Shown here piece after piece: positions 47,702 to 56,921 of a stretch of DNA of 64,000 bases. The DNA lies in the NCBI RefSeq assembly GCF_008274695.1, contig NZ_VTOU01000004.1, forward strand, positions 1 to 64,000, in the 5' to 3' direction. Below the pieces are notes generated by a model. The model searched no databases, was not told the DNA's origin, and saw nothing but the letters and a program-made list of their open reading frames with translations. Numbering within the stretch: the stretch's first letter is position 1; each line of letters begins with the position of its first letter. This stretch comes from Sphingomonas montanisoli. Its GTDB lineage: Bacteria > Pseudomonadota > Alphaproteobacteria > Sphingomonadales > Sphingomonadaceae. Position numbers and translations under genes: made by a program.

Positions 47702-48192
47702 GCCGCCATCGCATGTGCCATGGGGCGATTGAGATGCTCGATCGCATCCATCTGCTGTTCGGCGTCGTCGAGCACGTCCTTCAGCCCGACCAGCCAGCTA
47801 TGGACATAGGGCAGGGTCGCACAGCGATCGAGCAAACGGTTGATCAACTCGCCCAGCATGATGTCGGCATGGCGCAACTCAGCGATCGATGCGCGTTCTT
47901 CCGAACCGCGAATGCGCATGCCGGTCATGATGCGTTGAAAGGCCAGACCGAGCCTGCGAGTGACGGGAATGGGGAGTGGCATGACATCTGCGTCAGCGAG
48001 CTTGAGCAGCTTGCGCCGCCGAAACTCCTCATGCCGGCAAAAGGCGTAGAAGCGATAGCGCCGCGCGCCGACAGACGCGGTGGTATATGCCGCGATGTTC
48101 GATCGCAGCGTTTCGATCACCAGTTCGAAATCCAGCGTGACGTCGTCGTCCACTTCATTCCCCAACCCGCGATATGATCTTACGTGGATCAT
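47698..48192 (-). CDS. Hypothetical protein
   Basis: This 164-residue soluble protein is predicted mostly helical (LDFELVIETLRSNIAAYTTA, then MLGELINRLLDRCATLPYVH). A basic middle part contains RHEEFRRRKLLKLADADV. No family was recognised. The ATG at 48192 was chosen, and open frame continues upstream without a better start. Confidence 0.55.
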   Translation of the reverse strand: MIHVRSYRGLGNEVDDDVTLDFELVIETLRSNIAAYTTASVGARRYRFYAFCRHEEFRRRKLLKLADADVMPLPIPVTRRLGLAFQRIMTGMRIRGSEERASIAELRHADIMLGELINRLLDRCATLPYVHSWLVGLKDVLDDAEQQMDAIEHLNRPMAHAMAA

Positions 48193-48345
48193 TACGCCTA
48201 ATTTTGGGATTCGTTCCGCAGCGGATCCGTATCCGGACCAATATTTTGGCGCGAAAGCAGGATTTCTACCGTGGATCTGCCACTCCACTCGATCTGTTTG
48301 GGCAACCCGTTTGACCTTGGCCCCTCCGCTACCTAAGTCCGCCGC

Positions 48346-49692
48346 ATGCTGAACATCGCCGACGCCGAAAGCCGCACCGCAGATCTGATCGCCGCAGCCC
48401 GCAAGGCGGGGGCCGATGCCGCCGACGCGCTCTATGCCGGAAGCGGTTCGACGCAAGTGTCGATCCGCCTCGGCGCGCTTGAGGATGTCGAGCGGTCGGA
48501 GGGCGAGGAGATCGGCCTGCGCGTTTTCGTCGGCAGCCGATCGGCAAGCGTCTCATCGTCGGATCTTTCGGCCGAAGCCCTGTCCGCGCTGGTCGAGCGC
48601 GCGGTTGCGATGGCGCGTGAGGCGCCCGAGGATCAGTGGGCGGGGCTCGCGCCCGAAGATCGGCTGCTGCGGGGCGACGCGCCTGGTGTCGACGGCGACG
48701 ATGGCGCCGATCCATCGCCCGCCGAACTGCGCGAGCGCGCGCTGGCGGCCGAGGATGCGGCGCGCGCCGTGAGCGGCGTCACCAACAGCGAAGGCGCGGG
48801 TGCGACGGCGAGCCGCAGCGTCATCGCGCTGGCGACCAGCACCGGCTTCGCGCGCGGCTATGCGACCACGGGCTATGGTTGCTCGGCCAGCGTCATCGCG
48901 GGTGAGGGCGGGGCGATGCAGCGGGACTATGCCTATCATTCGTCGCGCCATTTCGCGGACCTCGAGGATGCGACCGCAATCGGTATACGTGCGGGCGATC
49001 GGGCGGTGAAGCGTCTCAACCCGGGGAAGCTGTCCAGCGGCGCGCTTCCGGTCGTCTATGATCCGCGCGTCAGCTCGGGCCTGCTCGGCCATCTGATCGG
49101 TGCGATCACGGGCGCCGCGATCGCGCGCAAGACCAGCTTCCTGCTCGACGCGCTGGAAACCGAGGTCTTTGCCAAGGGCATCACAGTGCGTGACGATCCA
49201 CTGCGTCCGCGCGGACTGCGCTCCAAGCCCTTCGACGGAGAAGGGCTGCCCACCGCCGCGCGCGACATCATTGCCGACGGCGTGCTGACCGGCTGGCTGA
49301 TGGACAGCGCCTCGGCACGCCAGCTCGGCCTTCAGCCGACCGGACACGCGACGCGCGGCGTCGGCGGCCCGCCGGGGACGAGCGCGACCAACCTCTATCT
49401 GAGCGCGGGCACGCTTTCGCCGGGCGAACTGATCGCTGACATCAAGCTGGGCGTCTATGTGACTGAACTGATCGGGCAGGGGGTCAACGGCGTCACCGGT
49501 GACTATAGCCGCGGGGCATCGGGCTTCGTGATCCGCGACGGGCAAATTGCCGAACCCGTTGCCGAGATCACGGTCGCCGGTAATCTCCGAGACATGTTCC
49601 GTCAGCTAGTGCCGGCATCGGACCTGGAGTTCCGTCGCGCGATCGACGCGCCGACGATCCGGATCGAAGGGATGATGGTCGCTGGTGCATGA
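48346..49692 (+). CDS. pmbA: TldE/PmbA metalloprotease family protein
   Basis: The 448-residue protein matches PmbA (TldE), partner of TldD in a heterodimeric metalloprotease that trims peptides such as microcins and helps degrade CcdA. Typical parts are the N-terminal domain (GSTQVSIRLGALEDVERSEG), and the C-terminal PLRPRGLRSKPFDGEGLPTA, GVLTGWLMDSASARQLGL and NLYLSAGT. TldE lacks the metal-binding HExxxH, which belongs to TldD, and none is present here. The next gene overlaps its 3' end by 8 bp. Confidence 0.92.
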   Translation: MLNIADAESRTADLIAAARKAGADAADALYAGSGSTQVSIRLGALEDVERSEGEEIGLRVFVGSRSASVSSSDLSAEALSALVERAVAMAREAPEDQWAGLAPEDRLLRGDAPGVDGDDGADPSPAELRERALAAEDAARAVSGVTNSEGAGATASRSVIALATSTGFARGYATTGYGCSASVIAGEGGAMQRDYAYHSSRHFADLEDATAIGIRAGDRAVKRLNPGKLSSGALPVVYDPRVSSGLLGHLIGAITGAAIARKTSFLLDALETEVFAKGITVRDDPLRPRGLRSKPFDGEGLPTAARDIIADGVLTGWLMDSASARQLGLQPTGHATRGVGGPPGTSATNLYLSAGTLSPGELIADIKLGVYVTELIGQGVNGVTGDYSRGASGFVIRDGQIAEPVAEITVAGNLRDMFRQLVPASDLEFRRAIDAPTIRIEGMMVAGA

Positions 49693-50464
49693 TGACTTTC
49701 TCGATGCGGTAAGCGCGGTCGCGATCGAGGTCGGCGCGATGGCGCACGCTTCCTGGCGCGGCGTTTTCAAGCATTGGCAAAAGGGCGATACGAGCCCGGT
49801 ATGCGAGATCGATCTGGCCGCCGACGCCCTTCTCCGCGAACGGCTGATGGCGCTCGATCCCGAAGCGGGTTGGCTGTCGGAGGAAACGGCCGACAATGCG
49901 GATCGGCTCAATTGCGCACGGGTGTGGGTGGTCGATCCGATTGACGGAACGCGCGATTATGTGCGTGGTCGCGAAGGCTGGGCGGTGTCTGTCGCGCTTG
50001 TCGAGGGCGGCCGCCCGCTGATCGGCGTGCTCGATGCCCCCGCGCGTAACGAGCATTGGCGCGCGCAGGCGGGCAGGGGAGCCACGCTCAACGGCGTTCT
50101 GCTCCGAAGTTCCGAACGGACCGACATCGTCGGCTCGCGGGTGCCGGCCGATGCCCTGCCACGCCGCGATGGCGATCTGACGATGGTCCCCAAGCCTAAC
50201 TCGATCGCGCTGCGTATCGCGATGATCGCGAACGATCAGGCCGATCTGCTCGCCGCGATCCGCTGGGGCCACGAATGGGATATCGCCGCCGCCGCGCTGA
50301 TCGCGCAGGAAGCGGGCGCCATCGTTACCGACGCGCTCGGCCGCCCGCTGCGCTACAACTCGACCAAGGGGGAGGCGTTCGGTGTCCTCGCGACTGCCCC
50401 CGCCATCCACGCCGATGCCGTCGAGCGGCTGGCGGAGCGCGCGGCGAAGGCTGTGGTGCGTTAA
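49685..50464 (+). CDS. Inositol monophosphatase-family phosphatase
   Basis: This 259-residue Mg-dependent phosphatase has the metal motifs SEET (65-68), DPIDGTRDY (84-92) and WDIAAAALIAQEAGA near residue 200. It could act on histidinol phosphate, inositol phosphate or 3'-phosphoadenosine 5'-phosphate (CysQ-like), and the sequence alone does not decide. The GTG start overlaps pmbA. Its TAA overlaps the stop of the convergent CoA-binding gene (TTAA). Confidence 0.87.
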   Translation: MHDDFLDAVSAVAIEVGAMAHASWRGVFKHWQKGDTSPVCEIDLAADALLRERLMALDPEAGWLSEETADNADRLNCARVWVVDPIDGTRDYVRGREGWAVSVALVEGGRPLIGVLDAPARNEHWRAQAGRGATLNGVLLRSSERTDIVGSRVPADALPRRDGDLTMVPKPNSIALRIAMIANDQADLLAAIRWGHEWDIAAAALIAQEAGAIVTDALGRPLRYNSTKGEAFGVLATAPAIHADAVERLAERAAKAVVR

Positions 50465-50883
50465 AGCCCCAGCCGCGGAATCTCGATCTTCGGGCAACGA
50501 TCGACAACGGCCTTCAGCCCAGCAGCCTCGGCGCGGGCGACGGCTTCATCGTTATGGACGCCCAGCTGCGTCCACACCGCCTTGGCTCCAACCGCGATCG
50601 CGTCGTCGATCACCTGGCCAGCAGCGCTCGAGTTGCGGAAGATGTCGACGATGTCGATGGGTGCGTGAATCTCTTTCAGCGTTGCCAGCACAGGCTCGCC
50701 GTGGATCGTCTGCCCCGCCAGCGTCGGGTTGACCGGGATAACCTTGTAGCCGCGCGACTGGAGGAAGCGCATCACGCCATAGCTTGCGCGTTCAGGCCGG
50801 TCGGACGCGCCGACCATGGCGATGACCTTTGCGGACGTGAGCAGGTAGGCGATCTCGTCATCGTTGCGCAGCGGCATCATCAC
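50461..50883 (-). CDS. CoA-binding domain protein
   Basis: This 140-residue single-domain protein has a Rossmann-like CoA_binding_2 fold: AKVIAMVGASDRPERASYGV at the phosphate loop, then GYKVIPVNPTLAGQTIHGEP and AVWTQLGVHNDEAVARAEAA. It lacks the ligase domains of succinyl-CoA synthetases. Such proteins bind CoA or persulfides of it, and the cellular role is unsettled. mrp lies 19 bp downstream. Confidence 0.9.
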   Translation of the reverse strand: MMMPLRNDDEIAYLLTSAKVIAMVGASDRPERASYGVMRFLQSRGYKVIPVNPTLAGQTIHGEPVLATLKEIHAPIDIVDIFRNSSAAGQVIDDAIAVGAKAVWTQLGVHNDEAVARAEAAGLKAVVDRCPKIEIPRLGL

Positions 50884-50902
50884 TCTCCCGATATGTAGGG
50901 AC

Positions 50903-51904
50903 TTAAAATGATGCGGGCTTCGCCGGGTTCAACCAGTCAGACAGCTTTTGCGCGATTGGCGCGAAGATCGCATCGTCGTCGGCCAGCGCGGGCGGCGTAC
51001 CCGCATCGGATGCGGTGCGGATGCCGATGTCGAGCGGGACGCGGCCCAGGAACGGCAATTCCATCGACATCGCGGCCGCCTGCGCGCCGCCATGCCCGAA
51101 GGGGTCGGAGACTTCGCCGCAATGCGGGCATTCGTAACCGGCCATGTTTTCGACCAGGCCGATGATCGGGACGTGCGCCTGGTTGAAGAAGTCGATCGCG
51201 CGGGTCGCGTCCATCAGCGCGAGGTCCTGCGGCGTCGAGACGATCAGCGCGCCGACCGGCTTGTATTTCTGCACCATCGTCAACTGGACGTCGCCGGTGC
51301 CGGGCGGCAGATCGAGCAGCAGCAATTCGGTGTCGCCCCATTCGGCGTCGATCAACTGGCCGAGTGCGTTCGCCGCCATCGGTCCACGCCATGCGATCGC
51401 CTGCCCCGGCTTCACCAGCTGCGCCATCGACAGCATTGGAACGCCATGCGGGGAGAGGACCGGGTCCATCTTCTGCCCCTCGGCGGTCGGGCGGATGCCT
51501 TCGGTGCCCATCAACCGGGCCTGCGACGGGCCGTAAATGTCGGCATCGACCAGCCCAACCTTCCGGCCGGCCTTTCGCAGCGCAACGGCGAGGTTGGCGG
51601 AGAGTGTCGATTTGCCGACCCCGCCCTTGCCCGATCCGATCGCGATGATCTTGCGCCCGCGTTTCTCGGCAGTCAGTGCAACGCGCACGCTGTCGACGCC
51701 CGCGACGCTCATCAGCGATGCTTTCACCTGCGCCTCGATCGTTTCGCGCGCTCCGGTCGACAGGCCGGTAACGTCCACGACGACGCTGACCGCACCTTCC
51801 GAAATGCGGGGCGGGCTCGCCCTGCCGCCGGACAAAAGCCCCTTGCCGCTGATGGGATCGACGACGCGGTCGAGCGCGTCGGACAGGACGGTGTCTATGT
51901 TCAT
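50903..51904 (-). CDS. mrp: Mrp/ApbC/NBP35-type Fe-S carrier ATPase
   Basis: This 333-residue P-loop protein delivers iron-sulfur clusters to apoproteins. It has an N-terminal MIP18-like domain (VVVDVTGLSTGARETIEAQV), the deviant Walker A GSGKGGVGKST, switch II DLPPGTGDVQLT, and the cluster ligands in ENMAGYECPHCGE. The ATG at 51904 was chosen, as the residues before it look non-coding. It diverges from hflK. Confidence 0.95.
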   Translation of the reverse strand: MNIDTVLSDALDRVVDPISGKGLLSGGRASPPRISEGAVSVVVDVTGLSTGARETIEAQVKASLMSVAGVDSVRVALTAEKRGRKIIAIGSGKGGVGKSTLSANLAVALRKAGRKVGLVDADIYGPSQARLMGTEGIRPTAEGQKMDPVLSPHGVPMLSMAQLVKPGQAIAWRGPMAANALGQLIDAEWGDTELLLLDLPPGTGDVQLTMVQKYKPVGALIVSTPQDLALMDATRAIDFFNQAHVPIIGLVENMAGYECPHCGEVSDPFGHGGAQAAAMSMELPFLGRVPLDIGIRTASDAGTPPALADDDAIFAPIAQKLSDWLNPAKPASF

Positions 51905-51974
51905 GCCAACCGCATAGCGGCCGCAACCCGACAAGGGCACTGTTTTTCCCTTGGACCGCCCCTATAATGACTTC

Positions 51975-53045
51975 ATGAACACGAATGATGATGCCGGCGC
52001 TCGCCCGATCGCGGTGATGAACGAAGGCGGCCCCTGGGGGGGCGGTAGCGGTAATAATGGCGGATCCGGCGGTGGCGACAATGATCGCAACCCCTGGAAC
52101 CAGCCGCCTCGGCGCAAGCCTGCGAAGCGTGCCGGCAACCCGGCGATCGACGATCTGTTGCGCCGGGGGCGTGAACGCTTCGGTGGCGGCGGCGATGGAT
52201 CGGGCATCGATCCCGACGGTGGCAAGCTGATCGCCTGGGCAATCGCGGCGCTGATCATCCTGTGGGTCGCGCTTACGAGCTGGCACGTCATCGGTCCGCA
52301 GCAGCGCGGCGTTGTCACCCGGCTCGGCGCTTATGCCGAGACGCTCCAGCCGGGTCTGCGCTTCCACCTGCCGGCGCCGTTCGACATCGTCGACAAGATC
52401 GATGTCGAGGATATCCGCACCACCGACATCGGATCGACGAGCGAGGGCGCGCAGAATCTGGTGCTGACCGGTGATCAGAATATCATCGATCTCGCTTATT
52501 CGGTGCGCTGGAACATTCGCGATCCCGAACTCTATCTCTACGAACTCGCCGATCCTGACGACACGGTCGGCGAAGTCGCCGAGAGCGCGATGCGCGCCGA
52601 GCTTGCCCGCGTCTCGCTGAACGACGCGATCGGCCCGCAGCGCAGCCAGATCGAGCAGCGCACGGCACAGCGCATGCAGGAAATCCTCGACAGCTATCGC
52701 GCGGGCATCGTGGTGCAGGGTGTGGCGATCAAGCAGGCCGATCCGCCTGCGGCGGTCAATGATGCGTTCAAATCGGTGTCCGCCGCGCAGCAGACCGCGC
52801 AGACCTACCTCAACGAAGCGCGCGCTTATGCGCAGCAACTCGGCGCCAAGGCCGAGGGCGAGTCCGCTGCGTTCGACAAGGTCTATACCGAATATCGCCT
52901 CGCGCCGGAGGTGACGCGCAAGCGCATGTATTATGAAACGATGGAGCGGGTTTTGGCCAAGACCGACAAGACGGTCATCGAGGGACCGAACGTGGTCCCC
53001 TATATGCCGCTGCCCGCCCCTCGTCGTCCGGAGGCCGCACAGTGA
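51975..53045 (+). CDS. hflK: HflK, subunit of the FtsH-regulating HflKC complex
   Basis: From the ATG at 51975 the protein has 356 residues. A Gly-rich N-terminus (GGPWGGGSGNNGGSGGGDND) typical of HflK is followed by a transmembrane helix (LIAWAIAALIILWVALTSW) and the SPFH/band-7 domain (GVVTRLGAYAETLQPGLRFH). With HflC it forms a cage around FtsH in the inner membrane and modulates proteolysis. hflC overlaps its stop (GTGA). Confidence 0.93.
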   Translation: MNTNDDAGARPIAVMNEGGPWGGGSGNNGGSGGGDNDRNPWNQPPRRKPAKRAGNPAIDDLLRRGRERFGGGGDGSGIDPDGGKLIAWAIAALIILWVALTSWHVIGPQQRGVVTRLGAYAETLQPGLRFHLPAPFDIVDKIDVEDIRTTDIGSTSEGAQNLVLTGDQNIIDLAYSVRWNIRDPELYLYELADPDDTVGEVAESAMRAELARVSLNDAIGPQRSQIEQRTAQRMQEILDSYRAGIVVQGVAIKQADPPAAVNDAFKSVSAAQQTAQTYLNEARAYAQQLGAKAEGESAAFDKVYTEYRLAPEVTRKRMYYETMERVLAKTDKTVIEGPNVVPYMPLPAPRRPEAAQ

Positions 53046-53911
53046 GCCTGACTGATACCCTTGCCGGCCGTCGCACGATCGCGCTGTCCATTACCGCGCT
53101 GGTTCTGCTGTTCGTAGCGGCCAACACGATCGCGATCGTCCCCGAAACCAAGCAGGCGCTGATCGTCCGCACCGGTGAGCCGGTCACGGTCTATAACGCC
53201 TATAAGCCGAACGAGGATTTCGGACGGACCGGAGCGGGACTGATCGCCCGTATTCCGTTCGTCGAGAACATCGTCTGGATCGATAAGCGCGTGCTCGATT
53301 TCGACATGCAGCGTCAGTCGGTGCTGTCGACCGACCAGCTGCGGCTCGAGGTCGATGCCTATGCACGCTACCGGATCGTCGATCCGCTGCGCATGTTCAT
53401 CACCGCGGGCAGCGAGCAGCGGGTGGGCGATGCGCTGAAGCCCATTCTCGGCTCCTCGCTGCGCAACGAACTCGGCAAGCGGCCCTTCTCGGCGCTGCTG
53501 AGCCCCGAGCGCGGCCAGGTGATGGATAATATCCAGGACCGGCTGAACAAGGTTGCCGCGCAATATGGCGCGCGGATCGTCGATGTGCGGATCAAGCGCG
53601 CCGACCTTCCCGACGGCACCCCACTGGAAAGCGCGTTCCAGCGGATGCGAACCGCACGCGAGCAGGAAGCACGCTCGATCCTGGCCGAAGGGCGCAAGCA
53701 GGCGCAGATCGTGACGTCGGAAGCCGATGCACAGGCATCGGCCACCTATGCGGCAAGCTTCGGCAAGGATCCCGAATTCTACGATTTCTACCGTGCGATG
53801 CAGTCGTACCGCGTGACCTTCGGGACCGATGGAACCGAGGCGCCTGGGTCCGCGTCTGTCATATTGTCCCCTGACAACGAATATCTGAAGCAATTCAAGG
53901 GGCGTCGCTGA
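53042..53911 (+). CDS. hflC: HflC, partner of HflK
   Basis: This 289-residue SPFH protein has an N-terminal anchor (RTIALSITALVLLFVAANTI) and the band-7 domain, including the typical VWIDKRVLDFDMQ and the coiled-coil stretch ERMRTAREQEARSIL-like (here QRMRTAREQEARSILAEGRK). It starts with a GTG overlapping the hflK stop. The degP-type gene follows 92 bp later. Confidence 0.94.
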   Translation: MSLTDTLAGRRTIALSITALVLLFVAANTIAIVPETKQALIVRTGEPVTVYNAYKPNEDFGRTGAGLIARIPFVENIVWIDKRVLDFDMQRQSVLSTDQLRLEVDAYARYRIVDPLRMFITAGSEQRVGDALKPILGSSLRNELGKRPFSALLSPERGQVMDNIQDRLNKVAAQYGARIVDVRIKRADLPDGTPLESAFQRMRTAREQEARSILAEGRKQAQIVTSEADAQASATYAASFGKDPEFYDFYRAMQSYRVTFGTDGTEAPGSASVILSPDNEYLKQFKGRR

Positions 53912-54003
53912 AACGACGGGCAAGGTCGTTCAACGGGCGTTCACGGGGGATTCCCGAAGGCTAGCCAGGTGTTATAACCAGGCAAGACAGGAGTACTGAG
54001 GAG

Positions 54004-55578
54004 TTGGCCAAAGTGCGCTACGCATATGCGATCACCGCTGCCCTGCTGGCGGGCGGTGCGACGGCAACCCTGACGATGCAGCAGCCGGCGGGCGCGCAGG
54101 TCGCGCAGAACGCGCCCGGCGCGATCGATGCCTCTGCGCCGCGCCCCGGCGCGCCGATGAGCTTCGCGGATCTCGCCGCAAAGCTGCAGCCGGCGGTCGT
54201 CAATATCTCCACCACCCAGAAGATCCAGGTGCGTGGCAGCGGCAACAATGCCTTTGCCGGCACGCCGTTCGAAGAGCTGTTCAAGCGTTTCGGCGGGGGC
54301 GGCACCGACGAGAGCGGCAAGCCGATCACGCGTGAGGCGACCTCGCTCGGTTCCGGCTTCATCATCTCCCCCGACGGCTATGTCGTGACGAACAATCACG
54401 TCATTTCGGGCGGCCCGCAGGCGCAGGGCAATGCAGTGGTCAGTTCGATCACCGTCACCTTGCCCGATCGCAAGGAATATAAGGCGACCGTGGTCGGCCG
54501 CGACACCGCGTCGGACCTCGCTCTTCTCAAGATCGACATCAAGGGCGCGCCGTTCGTCCAGTTTGGCGATTCGACCACGACGCGTGTCGGTGACTGGGTG
54601 GTGGCGATCGGCAATCCGTTCGGGTTGGGCGGCACCGTGACTGCGGGCATCGTCTCGGCGCTGCACCGCTCGATCGGCGCTGGCCAACTCTACGATCGCT
54701 ATATCCAGACCGACGCCTCGATCAATCAGGGCAATTCCGGCGGGCCGATGTTCGACCTGAAGGGCAATGTGATCGGTATCAACACCGCGATCTTCTCGCC
54801 CACCGGCGGCAATGTCGGCATCGGCTTCGCGATCCCGGCGGAGGAAGCCAAGCCGATCATCGAGACGCTCAGGTCGGGTAACAAGATCAAGCGCGGCTAT
54901 CTGGGCGTCGGTATTCAGCCGATGACCGAAGATATTGCCGCTGGCCTGGGTCTGCCCAAGGATCGTGGCGAGATCGTCGCGCGGGTCGAACCGGGTGAGG
55001 CTGCGGCGCGCGCGGGTATCCGCCAGGGCGACGTGATTGTGAAGGTGAACAATCAGGACGTCACCCCCGACAACACGCTGTCGTACATCGTATCGCGCTC
55101 CAAGGTTGGCAGCTCGATCCCGATCGAGCTTATCCGCGAAGGCCAGCGCCGGAACGTCAACGTCACGATCGGTGAGCGTCCGCCCGAAGATCAGCTTGCC
55201 GGTGACACGGAATCCGACGACGACGGCAATGACGGCAGCAATAGCGGCCCGTCGAATCCGTCGGCCGATGAAAGCACCAAGGCCACGGTCGGCCTCGGCT
55301 TCCAGGCGCTGACGCCTGATCTCGCGCGCCGGCTGGGCCTGCCGACGACGCTGCGCGGTGTCGTGATCAACTATGTCGATCCGTCGAGCGACGCGGGCGC
55401 ACAGGGTTTCCAGGCGCGCGACGTCATCCTTCAGATCAACAATGTGCCGGTGTCGACCGTGCAGGCAGCCGCGGCGCAGATCGCGGCGGCGAAGAAAGCC
55501 GGAAAGAAGACGGTGTTGCTGTTCGCGCAACGCGGTACCAATCCGGCGCGCTATATCGGCGTGCAGCTGAAGGATTGA
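54004..55578 (+). CDS. degP: DegP/Do-type periplasmic serine protease
   Basis: The 524-residue protein has a signal peptide (about residues 1-31), a trypsin-like domain with the triad H132 (VTNNHVI), D171 (ASDLALLKID) and S245 (NQGNSGGPM), and two PDZ domains (about 290-385 and 425-515). A short acidic, Ser/Asn-rich linker (DTESDDDGNDGSNSGPSNPS) separates them. It degrades or refolds misfolded envelope proteins. The TTG start at 54004 and a GTG at 54013 are both possible. Confidence 0.93.
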   Translation: MAKVRYAYAITAALLAGGATATLTMQQPAGAQVAQNAPGAIDASAPRPGAPMSFADLAAKLQPAVVNISTTQKIQVRGSGNNAFAGTPFEELFKRFGGGGTDESGKPITREATSLGSGFIISPDGYVVTNNHVISGGPQAQGNAVVSSITVTLPDRKEYKATVVGRDTASDLALLKIDIKGAPFVQFGDSTTTRVGDWVVAIGNPFGLGGTVTAGIVSALHRSIGAGQLYDRYIQTDASINQGNSGGPMFDLKGNVIGINTAIFSPTGGNVGIGFAIPAEEAKPIIETLRSGNKIKRGYLGVGIQPMTEDIAAGLGLPKDRGEIVARVEPGEAAARAGIRQGDVIVKVNNQDVTPDNTLSYIVSRSKVGSSIPIELIREGQRRNVNVTIGERPPEDQLAGDTESDDDGNDGSNSGPSNPSADESTKATVGLGFQALTPDLARRLGLPTTLRGVVINYVDPSSDAGAQGFQARDVILQINNVPVSTVQAAAAQIAAAKKAGKKTVLLFAQRGTNPARYIGVQLKD

Positions 55579-55875
55579 TGATTGGGGGCGGGTGCAGTGA
55601 CAGCGCCCGCCTCTTATTCTTCGACCGACGCCAGACCGGCGATACACCGCCATTTGCGATCGATGTCGCGCCATAGAAGCGCTTTCTTGACCCGCTGGCC
55701 GATCCTGGGTCGCCGCATCAGCGCGCGTGTAACCGGACGCGCGGATCGAACCGGCTATTTCATCATGTTCGGTGTCGAGGAAGAGTTCCGCCAAAAGCGG
55801 TCCAGAGCGGCATGCGCCGCTCGATCTCGTCGCTGGACAACATGGGCGAGAGCTAGCTGGGCGGCCATAAAAAGA
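55579..55875. other. Intergenic region downstream of degP
   Basis: About 300 bp hold no convincing gene. A plus-strand frame from 55582 is rich in Arg and Ala and lacks a ribosome binding site. The stretch ends at the terminator of the outer membrane protein gene, which comes from the other side. Confidence 0.5.
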
Positions 55876-55905
55876 AAGGGCGGACGGCTAGCGCCGCCCG
55901 CCCTT
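55876..55905 (-). terminator. Intrinsic terminator of the outer membrane protein gene
   Basis: AAGGGCGG (55876-55883) pairs with CCGCCCTT (55898-55905), with an inner CGGC/GCCG stem. On the minus strand a T-rich run (TTTCTTTTTATGG) follows immediately. It lies 20 bp beyond the stop of the barrel gene. Confidence 0.82.
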
Positions 55906-55925
55906 CCTGCATCAGATCACTGGGA

Positions 55926-56765
55926 TCAGAAGCGATAGCTGACCGTCGCGAGCAGCTGGTGATAGGCGAACTTCGAGAAGGTCCGACGGAAGTCGGTGCC
56001 CGTCGGGGTGAACGAGTTGATCGAAGCCGCGCTGTTGCCGAACTGACGAACGGTGAGGTTGTCATTGTCCATCACGGTGAACAGATACAGCGCGCCGACC
56101 GAGAACTTGCCGACCTTCTGTTCGATGCCGCCGCCGTAGTTCCAGCCCCACTGCCACTTGCTGTTATCGTTAACCGTGAAGGGCAGGTTGTTGGCGTTGC
56201 GATAGCGGTTGCGGATCTTGCCGTAGGTCGCGCCGCCGGTGCCGTAGATCAGCGTGCCGGTGCTGAGCGCATAGCCCGCGCGACCGCGCAGGGCATAGTT
56301 CTCGGTCAGGCGCGAGCCGATCGAATAGGCGTTCGGGGTGGTGCTGAACGCGGTGGTATAGTCGACCAGGTACGACACGCCGCCTTCAGCGACCGCACCG
56401 AGGACGAAGCCCGACGGAGCGCTACCGAACTGATAGTCGTAACCGGCATGGAGCTTCCACGCGGTCGCGTCATTGTCCTTGCGGCAACCCGCCGAACGCA
56501 GGTTGTTGATGAAACGGCCGCCGCAGAAGCCCGGCGAGAAAGCGTTGGCGCCCGTCGCGGTAGGGACCGTGTCGCCGAACGTGCCGTCCTTGTTGCGATC
56601 GAACGTGATCGTTTCGTCGCCGTCCGAAGGCTGCCACGAATAGCCGAGCTGTGCGCCGACATAGGGGCCGGTCCAGCTGGTCGAAACAGTGTCCTGCGCC
56701 GCCGCGGAGGTCGCTGACAAAGCGAGGACGGCAAGCGCCGCCGTGGTGGTGAGTTGAAGCCGCAT
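55926..56765 (-). CDS. Outer membrane beta-barrel protein
   Basis: This 279-residue protein has a signal peptide (LTTTAALAVLALSATSAAAQ, cleavage after AAAQ) and then alternating strands typical of a small barrel of the OmpA-N/Omp25 type: SWTGPYVGAQLGYSW at the start, ENYALRGRAGYALSTGTLIY later, and a terminal Phe (ATVSYRF) recognised by the BAM complex. Two Cys (in GFCGG and AGCRK) may pair. A long A+T-rich 5' region (56766-56921) precedes it, and a strong terminator follows. Confidence 0.88.
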   Translation of the reverse strand: MRLQLTTTAALAVLALSATSAAAQDTVSTSWTGPYVGAQLGYSWQPSDGDETITFDRNKDGTFGDTVPTATGANAFSPGFCGGRFINNLRSAGCRKDNDATAWKLHAGYDYQFGSAPSGFVLGAVAEGGVSYLVDYTTAFSTTPNAYSIGSRLTENYALRGRAGYALSTGTLIYGTGGATYGKIRNRYRNANNLPFTVNDNSKWQWGWNYGGGIEQKVGKFSVGALYLFTVMDNDNLTVRQFGNSAASINSFTPTGTDFRRTFSKFAYHQLLATVSYRF

Positions 56766-56921
56766 GATTCTGATTACCCTTTCTCTTGCCGGAGACCGGC
56801 ACCCGCCTAACTCGCGGGAGGGGCTTTTGATCCCTGTTGTTAAGAGAAAGCAAATCTTTTTGTTACGGTGACGTATTTGAGCCACAGTAAATCATTAAAT
56901 GGCAAGTTCATCCACGGTTAA

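Noticed and set aside
50937-52838. Minus-strand open frame of 633 residues across mrp and hflK
   Set aside because: It crosses two well-identified genes on both strands and has no domain of its own.
55582-55938. Plus-strand frame after degP
   Set aside because: No ribosome binding site, a biased Arg/Ala/Trp composition, and it runs through the terminator of the barrel gene.
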